From an uncultured Ruminococcus sp. (lineage in GTDB: Bacteria > Bacillota > Clostridia > Oscillospirales > Acutalibacteraceae), in the NCBI GenBank assembly GCA_946055445.1, contig CAMGGF010000016.1, forward strand, positions 1-13,473: a DNA stretch of 13,473 bases. The letters run 5' to 3'. Each line of letters opens with the position of its first letter. Position 1 is the stretch's first letter. Positions 1 through 7,228 of the stretch are shown here, one piece after another. Made by a program: the position numbers and the translations under genes. Under the pieces are notes generated by a model. The model made no database searches, had not been told where the DNA came from, and saw nothing but the letters and a program-made list of their open reading frames with translations.

Positions 1-2
1 CC

Positions 3-260
3 GATGTGGAGGTTTTGCCGACCGACAAAATTTTGACTTTGCAAACCTGCACGCGCGATTTGGATTTGAGCCCGCGCAAGCAAGAAGACGCGCGCTGTAT
101 TGTGATGGCGCGGCTTGTGCGCGAGGGCGAAAGCGAAACCGTAGATGTTACGAAAGCGGTACAAAACGAAAATCCGAAATATCCGCAGTTGTATTATGAT
201 AAATATAAATTGGAAAATCCGTACAGAAACGATGAACAGTGGTATCCGAGAGGTGAATAG
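3..260 (+). CDS. Class B sortase, C-terminal fragment (5' end outside window)
   Basis: This is the last 85 codons of a class B sortase, a membrane-anchored transpeptidase that joins secreted proteins to the cell wall. The reading frame is open from base 3; a GTG at 6 lies inside the sortase core and is not a credible start. Visible are the active-site TLQTC motif (Cys codon 48-50) and the downstream active-site Arg (in MARLVR, codon 111-113). The tail, with NENPKYPQLYYDK and NPYRNDEQWY, closely parallels the tail of the next gene, so the two are tandem paralogues. The catalytic His and the N-terminus lie upstream of the window. The stop is five bases before the next ATG, and that gene's ribosome binding site (GAGAGGTG, 248-255) is inside this coding region, so the two are probably translationally coupled. 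An insert (DLDLSPRKQED) between the Cys and Arg makes this copy different from its neighbour. The family call is confident; the substrate is unknown. Confidence 0.88.
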   Translation, partial: DVEVLPTDKILTLQTCTRDLDLSPRKQEDARCIVMARLVREGESETVDVTKAVQNENPKYPQLYYDKYKLENPYRNDEQWYPRGE

Positions 261-265
261 TAAGT

Positions 266-1744
266 ATGGCAAAGCGCGATGAACAACAACAGGACGAAGT
301 GCTTTCGTTTGATGCATTGAAGAAAAAACTTGCAGATGACGGCGGCACCACCGACGATGCAATGCAGGCGTTGCTGTCCTCTTTGCGCGAGGCGGAGCCG
401 ACAGCGGCAGAACCTGCTGCCCCCGTGCAGGCAACGGAGCAGACTGCGCCGACTGCCGAAACGGCGCAAACGAAAGCGGAACAGACCGTGCAAAGCATAT
501 ATGACGATGTTTTGCGTTCCGTTATGGAACCCGCGCCCGAGCAAAGTGCGCAAACCGGCAGAAAAAGCAAATTTTTGTCGGACGGCGACCAATTTGTAGA
601 TGTGACGGCGCATTATCACGAATACGCCGATTTGACCGCGCGTGACACGGCGGCAGACGAAGAACTGCCTGTGCCGCCCGCACAGGCGACCGCAGAGCAA
701 GTCGCAGAGCAAAGCAGTCAAAAAGAATACCGCACTTTTAACGAAATTTTTAAAAGCGCGTTTTTAAAAGTTTTTCCCAATAAGCACGATACCGTCGGGG
801 AGGGTGTGCGCAAAGCCGTTACCGATTTGGCGGTGGTCACGCTTGCGTGCTGTCTCGTATATTTCGGGATTTACGGCGTGCAAAGTTATCGGGCAAACAA
901 GCAAAGCAACGAAATCAAAGGGCAAATCATTGACGATACGGGCACTTCTACCGACTCCGATGTTTGGGCGGAGTTCCTGTCCAAATATCCGAACATCAAT
1001 CTGCCCGAAGGTATGATGGCGAAATACGCATACTTGTACGCAATCAATCAGGATTTGGTCGGCTGGATTCGCATTCCGAATTCGCTGATTGATGTGCAGG
1101 TGGTACAGGCGGAGGATAACGCGACCTATCTGAAAAAGGATTTCTACGGCAATTACAGCCGTTACGGCTGTCCGTGTATGGATTACCGCAACGACCCCAA
1201 ATACTTAAACAAAAACACGATTTTGTACGGGCATCATATGAGCGACGGGCTTGTATTTGCCGATTTGAAAAAGTATAAAACCATAGAAGGGTTCCAAGAA
1301 TCGCCCTCGATTGAGTTCGACACGCTGTACCGCAGTTATCGGTTTAAGGTGTATGCGGTGCTCATTACCAACAGCAAAGAAGAGGACGATAACGGATACA
1401 TTTTCAACTATACCGTAACGGATTTCGGCTCAAATGAAAAGTTTATGGAGTATATTGCGGCTGTGGACGAGCGAAAACTCTACACCACGGGCGTGGATGT
1501 GCAGCCGACCGACAAAATCATTACTTTGCAAACCTGCACCTATGAGTTTTCCGACGCGCGTTTGGTGGTCATCGGCAGAATGCTTCGCGAAAACGAGAGC
1601 ACCGCGATTGACACCTCGCTTGCCAAGGTCAATGAAAACCCACGGTATCCGCAGGCGTATTATGATAAAAAGGGTATGCAAAATCCGTATGCAGATGCGG
1701 AAAAGTGGATGGTAAACGCCCCCGCGCCTGAGGCGGAAGCGTAA
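266..1744 (+). CDS. Class B sortase with long cytoplasmic N-terminal extension
   Basis: A 492-residue class B sortase, probably a housekeeping or substrate-specific cell-wall transpeptidase. Residues 1-185 are hydrophilic, acidic and rich in Ala/Glu/Gln/Thr/Pro, with no recognised domain. One membrane helix follows at about 186-206, then the extracellular sortase domain at about 235-475. Catalytic residues are visible: His323 in LYGHHM, Cys424 in TLQTCTYEF and Arg438 in VIGRMLR. Typical SrtB proteins are about 220-280 residues, so the cytoplasmic part is extra. The ATG at 266 is chosen because GAGAGGTG (248-255) lies about 10 bases upstream; no later start with a good site was seen before the membrane helix. 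The orientation is N-in, as usual for sortases. The gene follows a paralogous sortase by 5 bp and precedes a SpoIID-type gene by 37 bp. Sortase identity is very likely. The role of the long tail is unknown; it could scaffold or sense cytoplasmic partners. Confidence 0.93.
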   Translation: MAKRDEQQQDEVLSFDALKKKLADDGGTTDDAMQALLSSLREAEPTAAEPAAPVQATEQTAPTAETAQTKAEQTVQSIYDDVLRSVMEPAPEQSAQTGRKSKFLSDGDQFVDVTAHYHEYADLTARDTAADEELPVPPAQATAEQVAEQSSQKEYRTFNEIFKSAFLKVFPNKHDTVGEGVRKAVTDLAVVTLACCLVYFGIYGVQSYRANKQSNEIKGQIIDDTGTSTDSDVWAEFLSKYPNINLPEGMMAKYAYLYAINQDLVGWIRIPNSLIDVQVVQAEDNATYLKKDFYGNYSRYGCPCMDYRNDPKYLNKNTILYGHHMSDGLVFADLKKYKTIEGFQESPSIEFDTLYRSYRFKVYAVLITNSKEEDDNGYIFNYTVTDFGSNEKFMEYIAAVDERKLYTTGVDVQPTDKIITLQTCTYEFSDARLVVIGRMLRENESTAIDTSLAKVNENPRYPQAYYDKKGMQNPYADAEKWMVNAPAPEAEA

Positions 1745-1781
1745 AGAAATGGAATTTGTTGCCGAGAAATCGGTTTAAGGG

Positions 1782-3938
1782 ATGATGAGAGATATGAATA
1801 TGAAATTTTTGGCATTGACCGCCGAGCAAGAGGCCGTTTCGGGGTTGCTTGCGCGTATTTCCGGCGCGATGCGTGCGTTCGCACAGGACGATACTGCGTT
1901 TGAAACATTTGCAACGCTGAAAAGCATGTTGCCGCGGCTCGCAGAACTGCTCAAACAGGAAGAATGCATTGTTTTGGCGATTGACAAAGCAAAGTACAAT
2001 ACCGTTCGCGCCAAACTGTGCGCCGCGCTGTCACTGCCGACCGTGCAAGACGAAGAGATTTACGCGTTGCTGTCGGAAAACACAGGACTTTCGCCGGAGG
2101 ATAAAGTGAAAAATGCCGCAGTGCCGGAAAATGCAGTCTGCTTTTTAACGGCGGACGGTATGTATCCAGGTTTTGCTGTGCAGAAAGGCGCGCAGACCTT
2201 GGTGTTTTTGCCGCTGGACGAAGAACGGCTGGACCGCGTGCTGAAAATGGGCTTGATGCCGTATCTGATGCAGAGAGAGGTTGCCCCGTCGGCAGAAACA
2301 CCCGAGGTAGCAAAACCCGAAACGGAAAGCCTGACCGATGCGGCAAAAAATGCCGAGCAGTCGCCTGAAGCGGATGTGATGCACCACACGGTCAATGTTT
2401 TGCGCGAATGTGGGGCAAAGGTTGCCGTCAGCGGCACGCCGTATGCCGAGGAACTGAAAAAACTCGGGGAAAGTGTTGCGGATTTTGATGCATTTTTCGT
2501 GTTCACGCCCCATGTGGAAGATAAAGGCGAATACAACTTAACAGACTATGTTGCGCTTACCGCGAAAGCGGCAAAAGAACTTTCGGGCGCGCAGTTCGGC
2601 GCGTCGATTTCCGAAATCGGTTCGTCGGACGGCGGCGATTATATTTGTATTACGGTTGCCGATGATAAAACCGCCGTGGTGCGAAAACTGTACCGCGAAG
2701 ATGACGAAAGCACCCGCGATTTTATCGCGGACGCCGCCGAGGAACTGGTGGAGTTAATCGGGGAAAAGGCGGGCGGCAAAGGCGCGGTCGGCATTGAAGT
2801 CACCGGTATGGACACCACCGAAGAGCCGACTTTCCTTTCTAAAAAATCGGGAAAAATCACCCTTTCGGTGATTGCGTTGGTGTTGGTTGCGGCAATTACC
2901 GTCGGCTGTATTTTCTTTGTGAAAGAAAAGAAAGACCGCGACGCCGCAAAAGCAGAGGCTTCAACGCAACTGCCGTCTACGACCAAGCCGATTTCCGTCA
3001 GCGAGCCGGAAGAAGAAATCGAAACGGTGGTGCTGTCACAGTTTATATATAACGAAATGCGCGCAGGCGTGCAGGAAACGCCCGCCGAAGTGACTACGCA
3101 GTCGGCATCGGGCACCGCGATTGATACTTCCGAAAGCAATACGGACGCTGTCGAGGAAATTCCCTCGGAAATGATTGTGAACGGCAAAACTATGGACGCC
3201 AAAGAGGCGGTTGCGCGTATGATTGAAGCGGAAGTTGACGCAAACACCCAGCCCGAAGCGCTCAAAGCGCAGGCGGTTGCGGTATATACCTATTTAAAAT
3301 ATCGCAATACGAATTGGAAAATCACAGGCGTGACTTTGGCACCCGAATACAGCGACGAGGTTTATAACGCGGTTCGCGCGGTGTTCGGTGAATATTTAAG
3401 TTTCGGTGAAAAACCGGCATTCACACCGTATTTCGCGCTTTCTGCGGGTAGAACGACACCTGCCGATATCGTGTACGGGCAGAATTTCCCGTATTTGCGC
3501 GCGGTGGATTGCGCAACCGACAAAACCAAAGATACTTATAAAACCGAACTGATTTATTCCGCAGACGATATGAAAGCGATGCTTACGGCTTATGACGCAT
3601 CTCTCACACTTTCGGACGACCCGGCGGAATGGGTAAAAATCTTAAAACATGACGGTGCGGTGAACACGGGCGTCGGCTATGTGGAAACGGTTTCCGTCGG
3701 CGGCAAAGAAATTTCGGGCATTGAATTTGTCGAAAAAGTTATGACAGGCAAAAATCTGCCGTCACCGTGTTTTTCGATAAAATACAGCACACCGACCAAC
3801 GAATTTACGATTGAAATTTACGGTATCGGCTACGGCGTCGGTATGAGCCTTGCGGCGGCGGATAAAATGGCGGCAACGGGTTCGAGTTATGCGCAAATTC
3901 TTTCGAAATTCTATGCAGGCGTACAATTAACTGCGTAA
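1782..3938 (+). CDS. Membrane protein: degenerate CinA-like cytoplasmic module + TM + extracellular SpoIID domain
   Basis: 718 residues. The C-terminal part (about 465-718) is a SpoIID/LytB-type domain, a family that includes peptidoglycan lytic transglycosylases active during spore engulfment. Hallmarks are EALKAQAVAVYTY (492-504), an upstream acidic EAEVD (482-486) at the usual catalytic-Glu position, YGQNFPYL, and the terminal GIGYGVGMS...ILSKFYAG (681-713). A membrane helix lies at about 359-380, followed by an acidic Ser/Thr/Glu-rich linker. The N-terminal 340 residues resemble CinA: ALSLPTVQDEE (82-92), VPENAV...DGMYPGF (114-131), FLPLDEE and MPYL (142-162) match its molybdopterin-binding-like domain. 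GSSDGGDYICI (280-290) matches the C-terminal amidohydrolase core. The CinA signature AESCTGG is absent, so that part is probably catalytically dead. The start is uncertain: ATGs at 1782, 1785, 1794 and 1800 are in frame, and AAGGG at 1777-1781 fits 1794 about as well as 1782. The SpoIID call is firm; the CinA relation is my inference from motif order. Confidence 0.85.
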   Translation: MMRDMNMKFLALTAEQEAVSGLLARISGAMRAFAQDDTAFETFATLKSMLPRLAELLKQEECIVLAIDKAKYNTVRAKLCAALSLPTVQDEEIYALLSENTGLSPEDKVKNAAVPENAVCFLTADGMYPGFAVQKGAQTLVFLPLDEERLDRVLKMGLMPYLMQREVAPSAETPEVAKPETESLTDAAKNAEQSPEADVMHHTVNVLRECGAKVAVSGTPYAEELKKLGESVADFDAFFVFTPHVEDKGEYNLTDYVALTAKAAKELSGAQFGASISEIGSSDGGDYICITVADDKTAVVRKLYREDDESTRDFIADAAEELVELIGEKAGGKGAVGIEVTGMDTTEEPTFLSKKSGKITLSVIALVLVAAITVGCIFFVKEKKDRDAAKAEASTQLPSTTKPISVSEPEEEIETVVLSQFIYNEMRAGVQETPAEVTTQSASGTAIDTSESNTDAVEEIPSEMIVNGKTMDAKEAVARMIEAEVDANTQPEALKAQAVAVYTYLKYRNTNWKITGVTLAPEYSDEVYNAVRAVFGEYLSFGEKPAFTPYFALSAGRTTPADIVYGQNFPYLRAVDCATDKTKDTYKTELIYSADDMKAMLTAYDASLTLSDDPAEWVKILKHDGAVNTGVGYVETVSVGGKEISGIEFVEKVMTGKNLPSPCFSIKYSTPTNEFTIEIYGIGYGVGMSLAAADKMAATGSSYAQILSKFYAGVQLTA

Positions 3939-3976
3939 TTTTTGTAGGATACTTTCTTTTGGGAGGATTGGTTTAT

Positions 3977-4993
3977 ATGGCAATTTTGGTAACAGGCGGT
4001 GCCGGATTTATCGGCTCGCACACTTGCGTTTCGCTGACGCAGGCGGGGTATGAGGTGGTGATTGTAGATAATTACTACAATTCCAGCCCCAAATCACTTG
4101 CCCGCATCAACGAACTTTGCGGCAAAACACTCAAATTCTATGAGTGTGACATTCGCGACAAAGCGGGAATGGACAAAATCTTCAAAGAAAATAAAATCGA
4201 AGCGGTTATTCATTTCGCAGGCTTAAAGGCGGTCGGCGAATCCTGCCGCAAGCCGATTGAATACTATGACAATAACATTGGCGGCACGCTCGTGCTTTGC
4301 GATGTGATGCGTCAAAACAACTGCAAAAACATTGTGTTCAGTTCGTCGGCTACGGTGTACGGTATGCACAATGTTTCGCCCTTAAAAGAAACAATGCAAA
4401 CCGGCGGCACCACAAACCCCTACGGCACCACCAAATATATGATTGAAATTATTTTGGAGGATATTTTCAAGTCCGACAACGAATGGAATGTCACATTGCT
4501 TCGCTATTTCAATCCCATCGGGGCGCACAAAAGCGGCAAAATCGGTGAAAATCCGAACGGCATTCCGAACAACTTAATGCCCTATATTACGCAGGTTGCC
4601 ATCGGCAAATTGCCCGAACTTTCGGTGTTCGGTGACGATTATGACACGCCGGACGGCACAGGCGTGCGCGATTACATTCATGTTGTGGACCTTGCAGAGG
4701 GCCATGTGAAAGCGCTCGACAACATTTTGGAGGGCAACAAAGGCGTGCAGGTGTTTAATCTCGGCACAGGGCACGGGTACAGCGTGTTAGATATTGTGAA
4801 GGCGTTTGAAACAGCAAGCGGTAAAAAAGTGCCTTATAAAATCGTGGCGCGCCGCCCGGGCGACATTGCCACCTGCTATTCCGACCCGTCCAAAGCGAAA
4901 GAAGTGCTCGGTTGGGCGGCAAAACGCGACCTTGCCGAAATGTGCGAGGACTCTTGGCGTTGGCAAAGTCAAAATCCCAACGGATTTGAATAA
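3977..4993 (+). CDS. galE: UDP-glucose 4-epimerase GalE
   Basis: A 338-residue cytoplasmic NAD-dependent epimerase of the extended short-chain dehydrogenase family, interconverting UDP-glucose and UDP-galactose; some members also act on the N-acetyl forms. The Rossmann motif TGGAGFIGSH is at the N-terminus. The catalytic Ser124 (SSSATVYG), Tyr149 and Lys153 (NPYGTTK) fall at the same numbers as in E. coli GalE, and RYFNPIGAH, RDYIHVVDLAEGH, NLGTG and RRPGD are all present. An in-frame TTG at 3959 would add six residues, but GGGAGG (3961-3966) sits ten bases before the ATG at 3977, which is therefore the start. It follows the SpoIID-type gene by 38 bp with no visible terminator. Its place in an envelope gene run suggests supply of UDP-galactose or UDP-GalNAc for wall or surface polysaccharides, but a purely catabolic role cannot be excluded. 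Confidence 0.97.
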   Translation: MAILVTGGAGFIGSHTCVSLTQAGYEVVIVDNYYNSSPKSLARINELCGKTLKFYECDIRDKAGMDKIFKENKIEAVIHFAGLKAVGESCRKPIEYYDNNIGGTLVLCDVMRQNNCKNIVFSSSATVYGMHNVSPLKETMQTGGTTNPYGTTKYMIEIILEDIFKSDNEWNVTLLRYFNPIGAHKSGKIGENPNGIPNNLMPYITQVAIGKLPELSVFGDDYDTPDGTGVRDYIHVVDLAEGHVKALDNILEGNKGVQVFNLGTGHGYSVLDIVKAFETASGKKVPYKIVARRPGDIATCYSDPSKAKEVLGWAAKRDLAEMCEDSWRWQSQNPNGFE

Positions 4994-5034
4994 AAACAAA
5001 CTTTCCCTTTTCTGTATTGAAAGGAGTGCTCCCC

Positions 5035-5610
5035 ATGAAAAAGAAAACCGGTTTTATTGTTTTGGCAGTTGTTTTGGTTGTGATACTCGCGATAGTCGGC
5101 GGCTGTGTTTCCACCTATAACGAACTTGTCGAAGAGCGCGAGGCGGTCTTGACCGCACAGTCTACGGTCGAAACCTATTTGCAACGCCGTGCGGATTTAA
5201 TTCCGAACCTCGTCAGCACCGTGAAAGGCTATGCGGCGCACGAGGAAGAAGTCTACACCGCGCTTGCCGATGCGCGCGCGGCACTTGCGGGCGCAAAAAC
5301 CGTGGATGAAATGAACACGGCGAGCGAAGCGTTGGACTCGGCGATTTCGCGCTTGCTTGTGGTGGTGGAAAACTACCCCGAATTAAAGGCGGACACGCAG
5401 TTTATCAATTTGCAGGACGAACTCGCGGGCAGTGAAAACCGCATTGCGAAAGCGCGTCAGGAATATAACGAGGAAGCAAAAGCGTATAATACCAAAATCA
5501 AAAAGTTCCCGACTTCCCTGATTGCAGGGATTTTCAACTTTGAAACGGCAGACTACTTTGAAGCAAGCGCAGAGTCGCAAACCGTACCGAGTGTGGATTT
5601 CGGCGCGTAA
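5035..5610 (+). CDS. lemA: LemA family membrane protein
   Basis: 191 residues, the usual LemA size. A short basic N-terminus (MKKKTG) leads into one membrane helix at about 6-27, and the rest is a long helical extracytoplasmic domain. Family hallmarks are YNELVEEREAV, QRRADLIPNLVSTVKGYAAHEEEV, ARAAL, the run ENYPELKADTQFINLQDELAGSENRI (given here only as its position, about 119-144), ARQEYNEEAKAYN and a final FPTSLIAGIF block. The molecular function of LemA proteins is not established. They are very often paired with a TPM-domain gene, as here, 27 bp downstream. An in-frame TTG at 5017 would overlap the ribosome binding site AAGGAG (5021-5026); the ATG at 5035, eight bases after it, is the start. 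IVGGC in the helix loosely resembles a lipobox, but the family is normally helix-anchored. Confidence 0.95.
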   Translation: MKKKTGFIVLAVVLVVILAIVGGCVSTYNELVEEREAVLTAQSTVETYLQRRADLIPNLVSTVKGYAAHEEEVYTALADARAALAGAKTVDEMNTASEALDSAISRLLVVVENYPELKADTQFINLQDELAGSENRIAKARQEYNEEAKAYNTKIKKFPTSLIAGIFNFETADYFEASAESQTVPSVDFGA

Positions 5611-5637
5611 CGGCACCGCGTTTGGGGGGAAAGGCTT

Positions 5638-6441
5638 ATGCGAAAACGGATATTTGCGGTCTTTACAACCTGCTTTTTGCTGGGCGCCTGTCTTTTGTCT
5701 GCGGCGGCGAAGTCGAAACTACCTGCGCCGACCGATGCGTTTTTCGTCAACGATTTTGCGAATTGTTTAACTGCCGCAGACACGGCGGAAATGCAAACGC
5801 TTGGGGAAACGCTGTACAAAGCAACGGGCGCGCAAGTGGTTGTGGTCACGGTTTCTTCCTTAGACGGCGAACCGATTGAAGATTTCGGTTACGATTTGGC
5901 AAACGAATGGGGCATTGGGGAAGAAAAAACGGACTCCGGTGTGTTGCTTTTGCTGTCGACAGGCGACCGACAGGTGCGCATTGAGGTCGGCAAAGGGTTA
6001 GAGGGGTGTTTGCCCGACGGCAAAACCGGTCGGATTTTAGACACCTACGCCATACCGTATTTGAAAGACAACGATTTTTCCAAAGGGCTTTTGGAAGCGT
6101 ATAAAATCCTGATTAACGAGGTCTACACAGAATACGGGCAAACGCCGTCAGACTATGTGCCGATGACGGAAACCGACGATGAAATAGACAAAGGTGATTT
6201 TATCGGTTTGGCGGCGCCGTTTATTATTCTTGCCGTTTTGATTATACTGAGCGTCGCATATAAACACAGCGGCGGCACTTCGGGACGCGGTTCGGGCGGT
6301 GACGGCGGCTATCACGGCGGCTATTACGGCGGCGGTGGTTTTTCGGGCAGTTCGTCCCGTTCGTCGGGCGGATTTTCCGGCGGCGGCTTCTCGGGCGGCG
6401 GCGGTTCATTCGGCGGCGGCGGCTCGTCGAGAGGATTTTAG
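5638..6441 (+). CDS. TPM-domain (YgcG-type) protein with C-terminal TM and Gly/Ser-rich tail
   Basis: 267 residues. An N-terminal signal sequence (about 1-24; possible cleavage after SAAA) precedes a TPM domain at about 28-155, seen in DFANCLTAAD, GAQVVVVTVSSLDG, LANEWGIG, GVLLLLS, VGKGLEGCLPDGKTGRILD and FSKGLLEAY. A membrane helix lies at 189-208, and the last ~58 residues are almost pure Gly/Ser/Phe/Arg, ending GGGGSSRGF. TPM proteins are extracytoplasmic; some have phosphatase activity in vitro (photosystem repair in plants), while the role of bacterial YgcG types is unclear. LGAC at residues 15-18 could instead be a lipobox. The ATG at 5638 follows a strong GGGGGGAAAGG site (5624-5634). 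The gene is paired with lemA and is the last gene before the terminator at 6465-6510. Confidence 0.93.
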   Translation: MRKRIFAVFTTCFLLGACLLSAAAKSKLPAPTDAFFVNDFANCLTAADTAEMQTLGETLYKATGAQVVVVTVSSLDGEPIEDFGYDLANEWGIGEEKTDSGVLLLLSTGDRQVRIEVGKGLEGCLPDGKTGRILDTYAIPYLKDNDFSKGLLEAYKILINEVYTEYGQTPSDYVPMTETDDEIDKGDFIGLAAPFIILAVLIILSVAYKHSGGTSGRGSGGDGGYHGGYYGGGGFSGSSSRSSGGFSGGGFSGGGGSFGGGGSSRGF

Positions 6442-6464
6442 TACATACTATCCGTGTAGTATTG

Positions 6465-6510
6465 CACCCGTTTTCATTACAAATCTGTAATGGAAACGGG
6501 TGTTGTTTTA
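6465..6510 (+). terminator. Strong rho-independent terminator after the TPM gene
   Basis: A 16-bp stem is formed by CACCCGTTTTCATTAC (6465-6480) and GTAATGGAAACGGGTG (6487-6502) with one G-U pair and a six-base loop (AAATCT). The T-rich tail TTGTTTTA (6503-6510) follows. It closes the gene run that starts upstream of the window. A small AT-rich hairpin (ATACTA/TAGTAT, 6445-6462) sits just before it. Confidence 0.9.
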
Positions 6511-6519
6511 TGATACAAT
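6491..6519 (+). promoter_or_regulatory. Promoter for the two-component operon
   Basis: A TACAAT -10 box (6514-6519) has an extended TG two bases upstream (6511-6512), and a weak -35 box TGGAAA (6491-6496) sits 17 bases away. The -35 lies within the 3' arm of the terminator stem, so termination and initiation signals share bases. Transcription would start near 6526, about 25 bases before the response regulator ATG. The -10 is good and the -35 only 4/6. Confidence 0.6.
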
Positions 6520-6550
6520 AGCAATTAGAAAACGCGAACGGAGGGAAAGT

Positions 6551-7228
6551 ATGCAGATATTTGTTTTGGAGGACGACAGCGCCATTGCACTTGGGCTTTC
6601 GTATGCGCTCGAAGGCGAGGGTTATGCCGTTACTGTGTGCAGTACCGTTAAAGACGCGCTGGAAACTGTGGAAAAACGGGACTTTGCGCTGTATATTTTG
6701 GATTTAACCCTGCCGGACGGCAGTGGGTACGATGTTTGCCGCGCGATAAAGCAAAAGGGCGATTTTCCTGTGCTGTTTTTGACCGCGTTTGATGACGAAG
6801 TCAATGTGGTGATGGGGTTGGAACTCGGCGCGGACGATTATATTTCCAAGCCTTTCCGCGTGAAAGAGTTGCAGGCACGCATCAAAAGCGTTTTGCGCCG
6901 TTACAAAACCGAAACACCCGACGGTACGGTGCTGCTTCGCAACCTCGAAATCCGCACGGGCGAAGCAAAGGTCTATAAAAACGGCGAAGAAATCATTTTA
7001 ACCGCGATGGAATACCGCCTGTTGCTGATACTGCTGAACAATCGCGGGCGGGTGCTTTCGCGCACGGCATTGCTTGAAAATATTTGGGATGTAGACGGCG
7101 ATTTTGTCAATGACAACACGCTCACCGTCTATATTAAACGGTTGCGCGACAAAATCGAGGACGAGCCCGACAGTCCGTCGATTATCAAAACGGTTCGGGG
7201 GATGGGATATGTGATTGCCGATGATTAA
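6551..7228 (+). CDS. OmpR/PhoB-family response regulator
   Basis: 225 residues. An N-terminal receiver domain (1 to about 115) has the acidic pocket EDD (7-9), phosphoacceptor Asp51 (LYILDLTLPDG), Thr78 (FLTAFDD) and Lys100 (YISKPF). A C-terminal winged-helix DNA-binding domain (about 125-225) shows LTAMEYRLLLILLNN, LLENIWD, TLTVYIKRLRDKIED and IKTVRGMGYV. It is a cytoplasmic transcription factor activated by phosphorylation from the kinase encoded next, and resembles VanR-type regulators. An open frame extends upstream to a GTG at 6500, inside the terminator; the ATG at 6551 is preferred because GGAGGG (6540-6545) lies just before it and the receiver domain begins there. Target genes are not visible; the flanking envelope operon is a plausible but unproven target. 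Confidence 0.95.
   Translation: MQIFVLEDDSAIALGLSYALEGEGYAVTVCSTVKDALETVEKRDFALYILDLTLPDGSGYDVCRAIKQKGDFPVLFLTAFDDEVNVVMGLELGADDYISKPFRVKELQARIKSVLRRYKTETPDGTVLLRNLEIRTGEAKVYKNGEEIILTAMEYRLLLILLNNRGRVLSRTALLENIWDVDGDFVNDNTLTVYIKRLRDKIEDEPDSPSIIKTVRGMGYVIADD

Noticed and set aside
148..721. Two overlapping minus-strand open frames of 140 and 175 codons
   Set aside because: They are antisense to the sortase gene, have Cys/Arg/Ser-rich low-quality translations and no ribosome binding sites.
2639..3265. A 208-codon minus-strand open frame
   Set aside because: It lies antisense to the SpoIID-type gene; the Ser/Thr-rich product looks like reverse translation of a Glu/Ala-rich gene.
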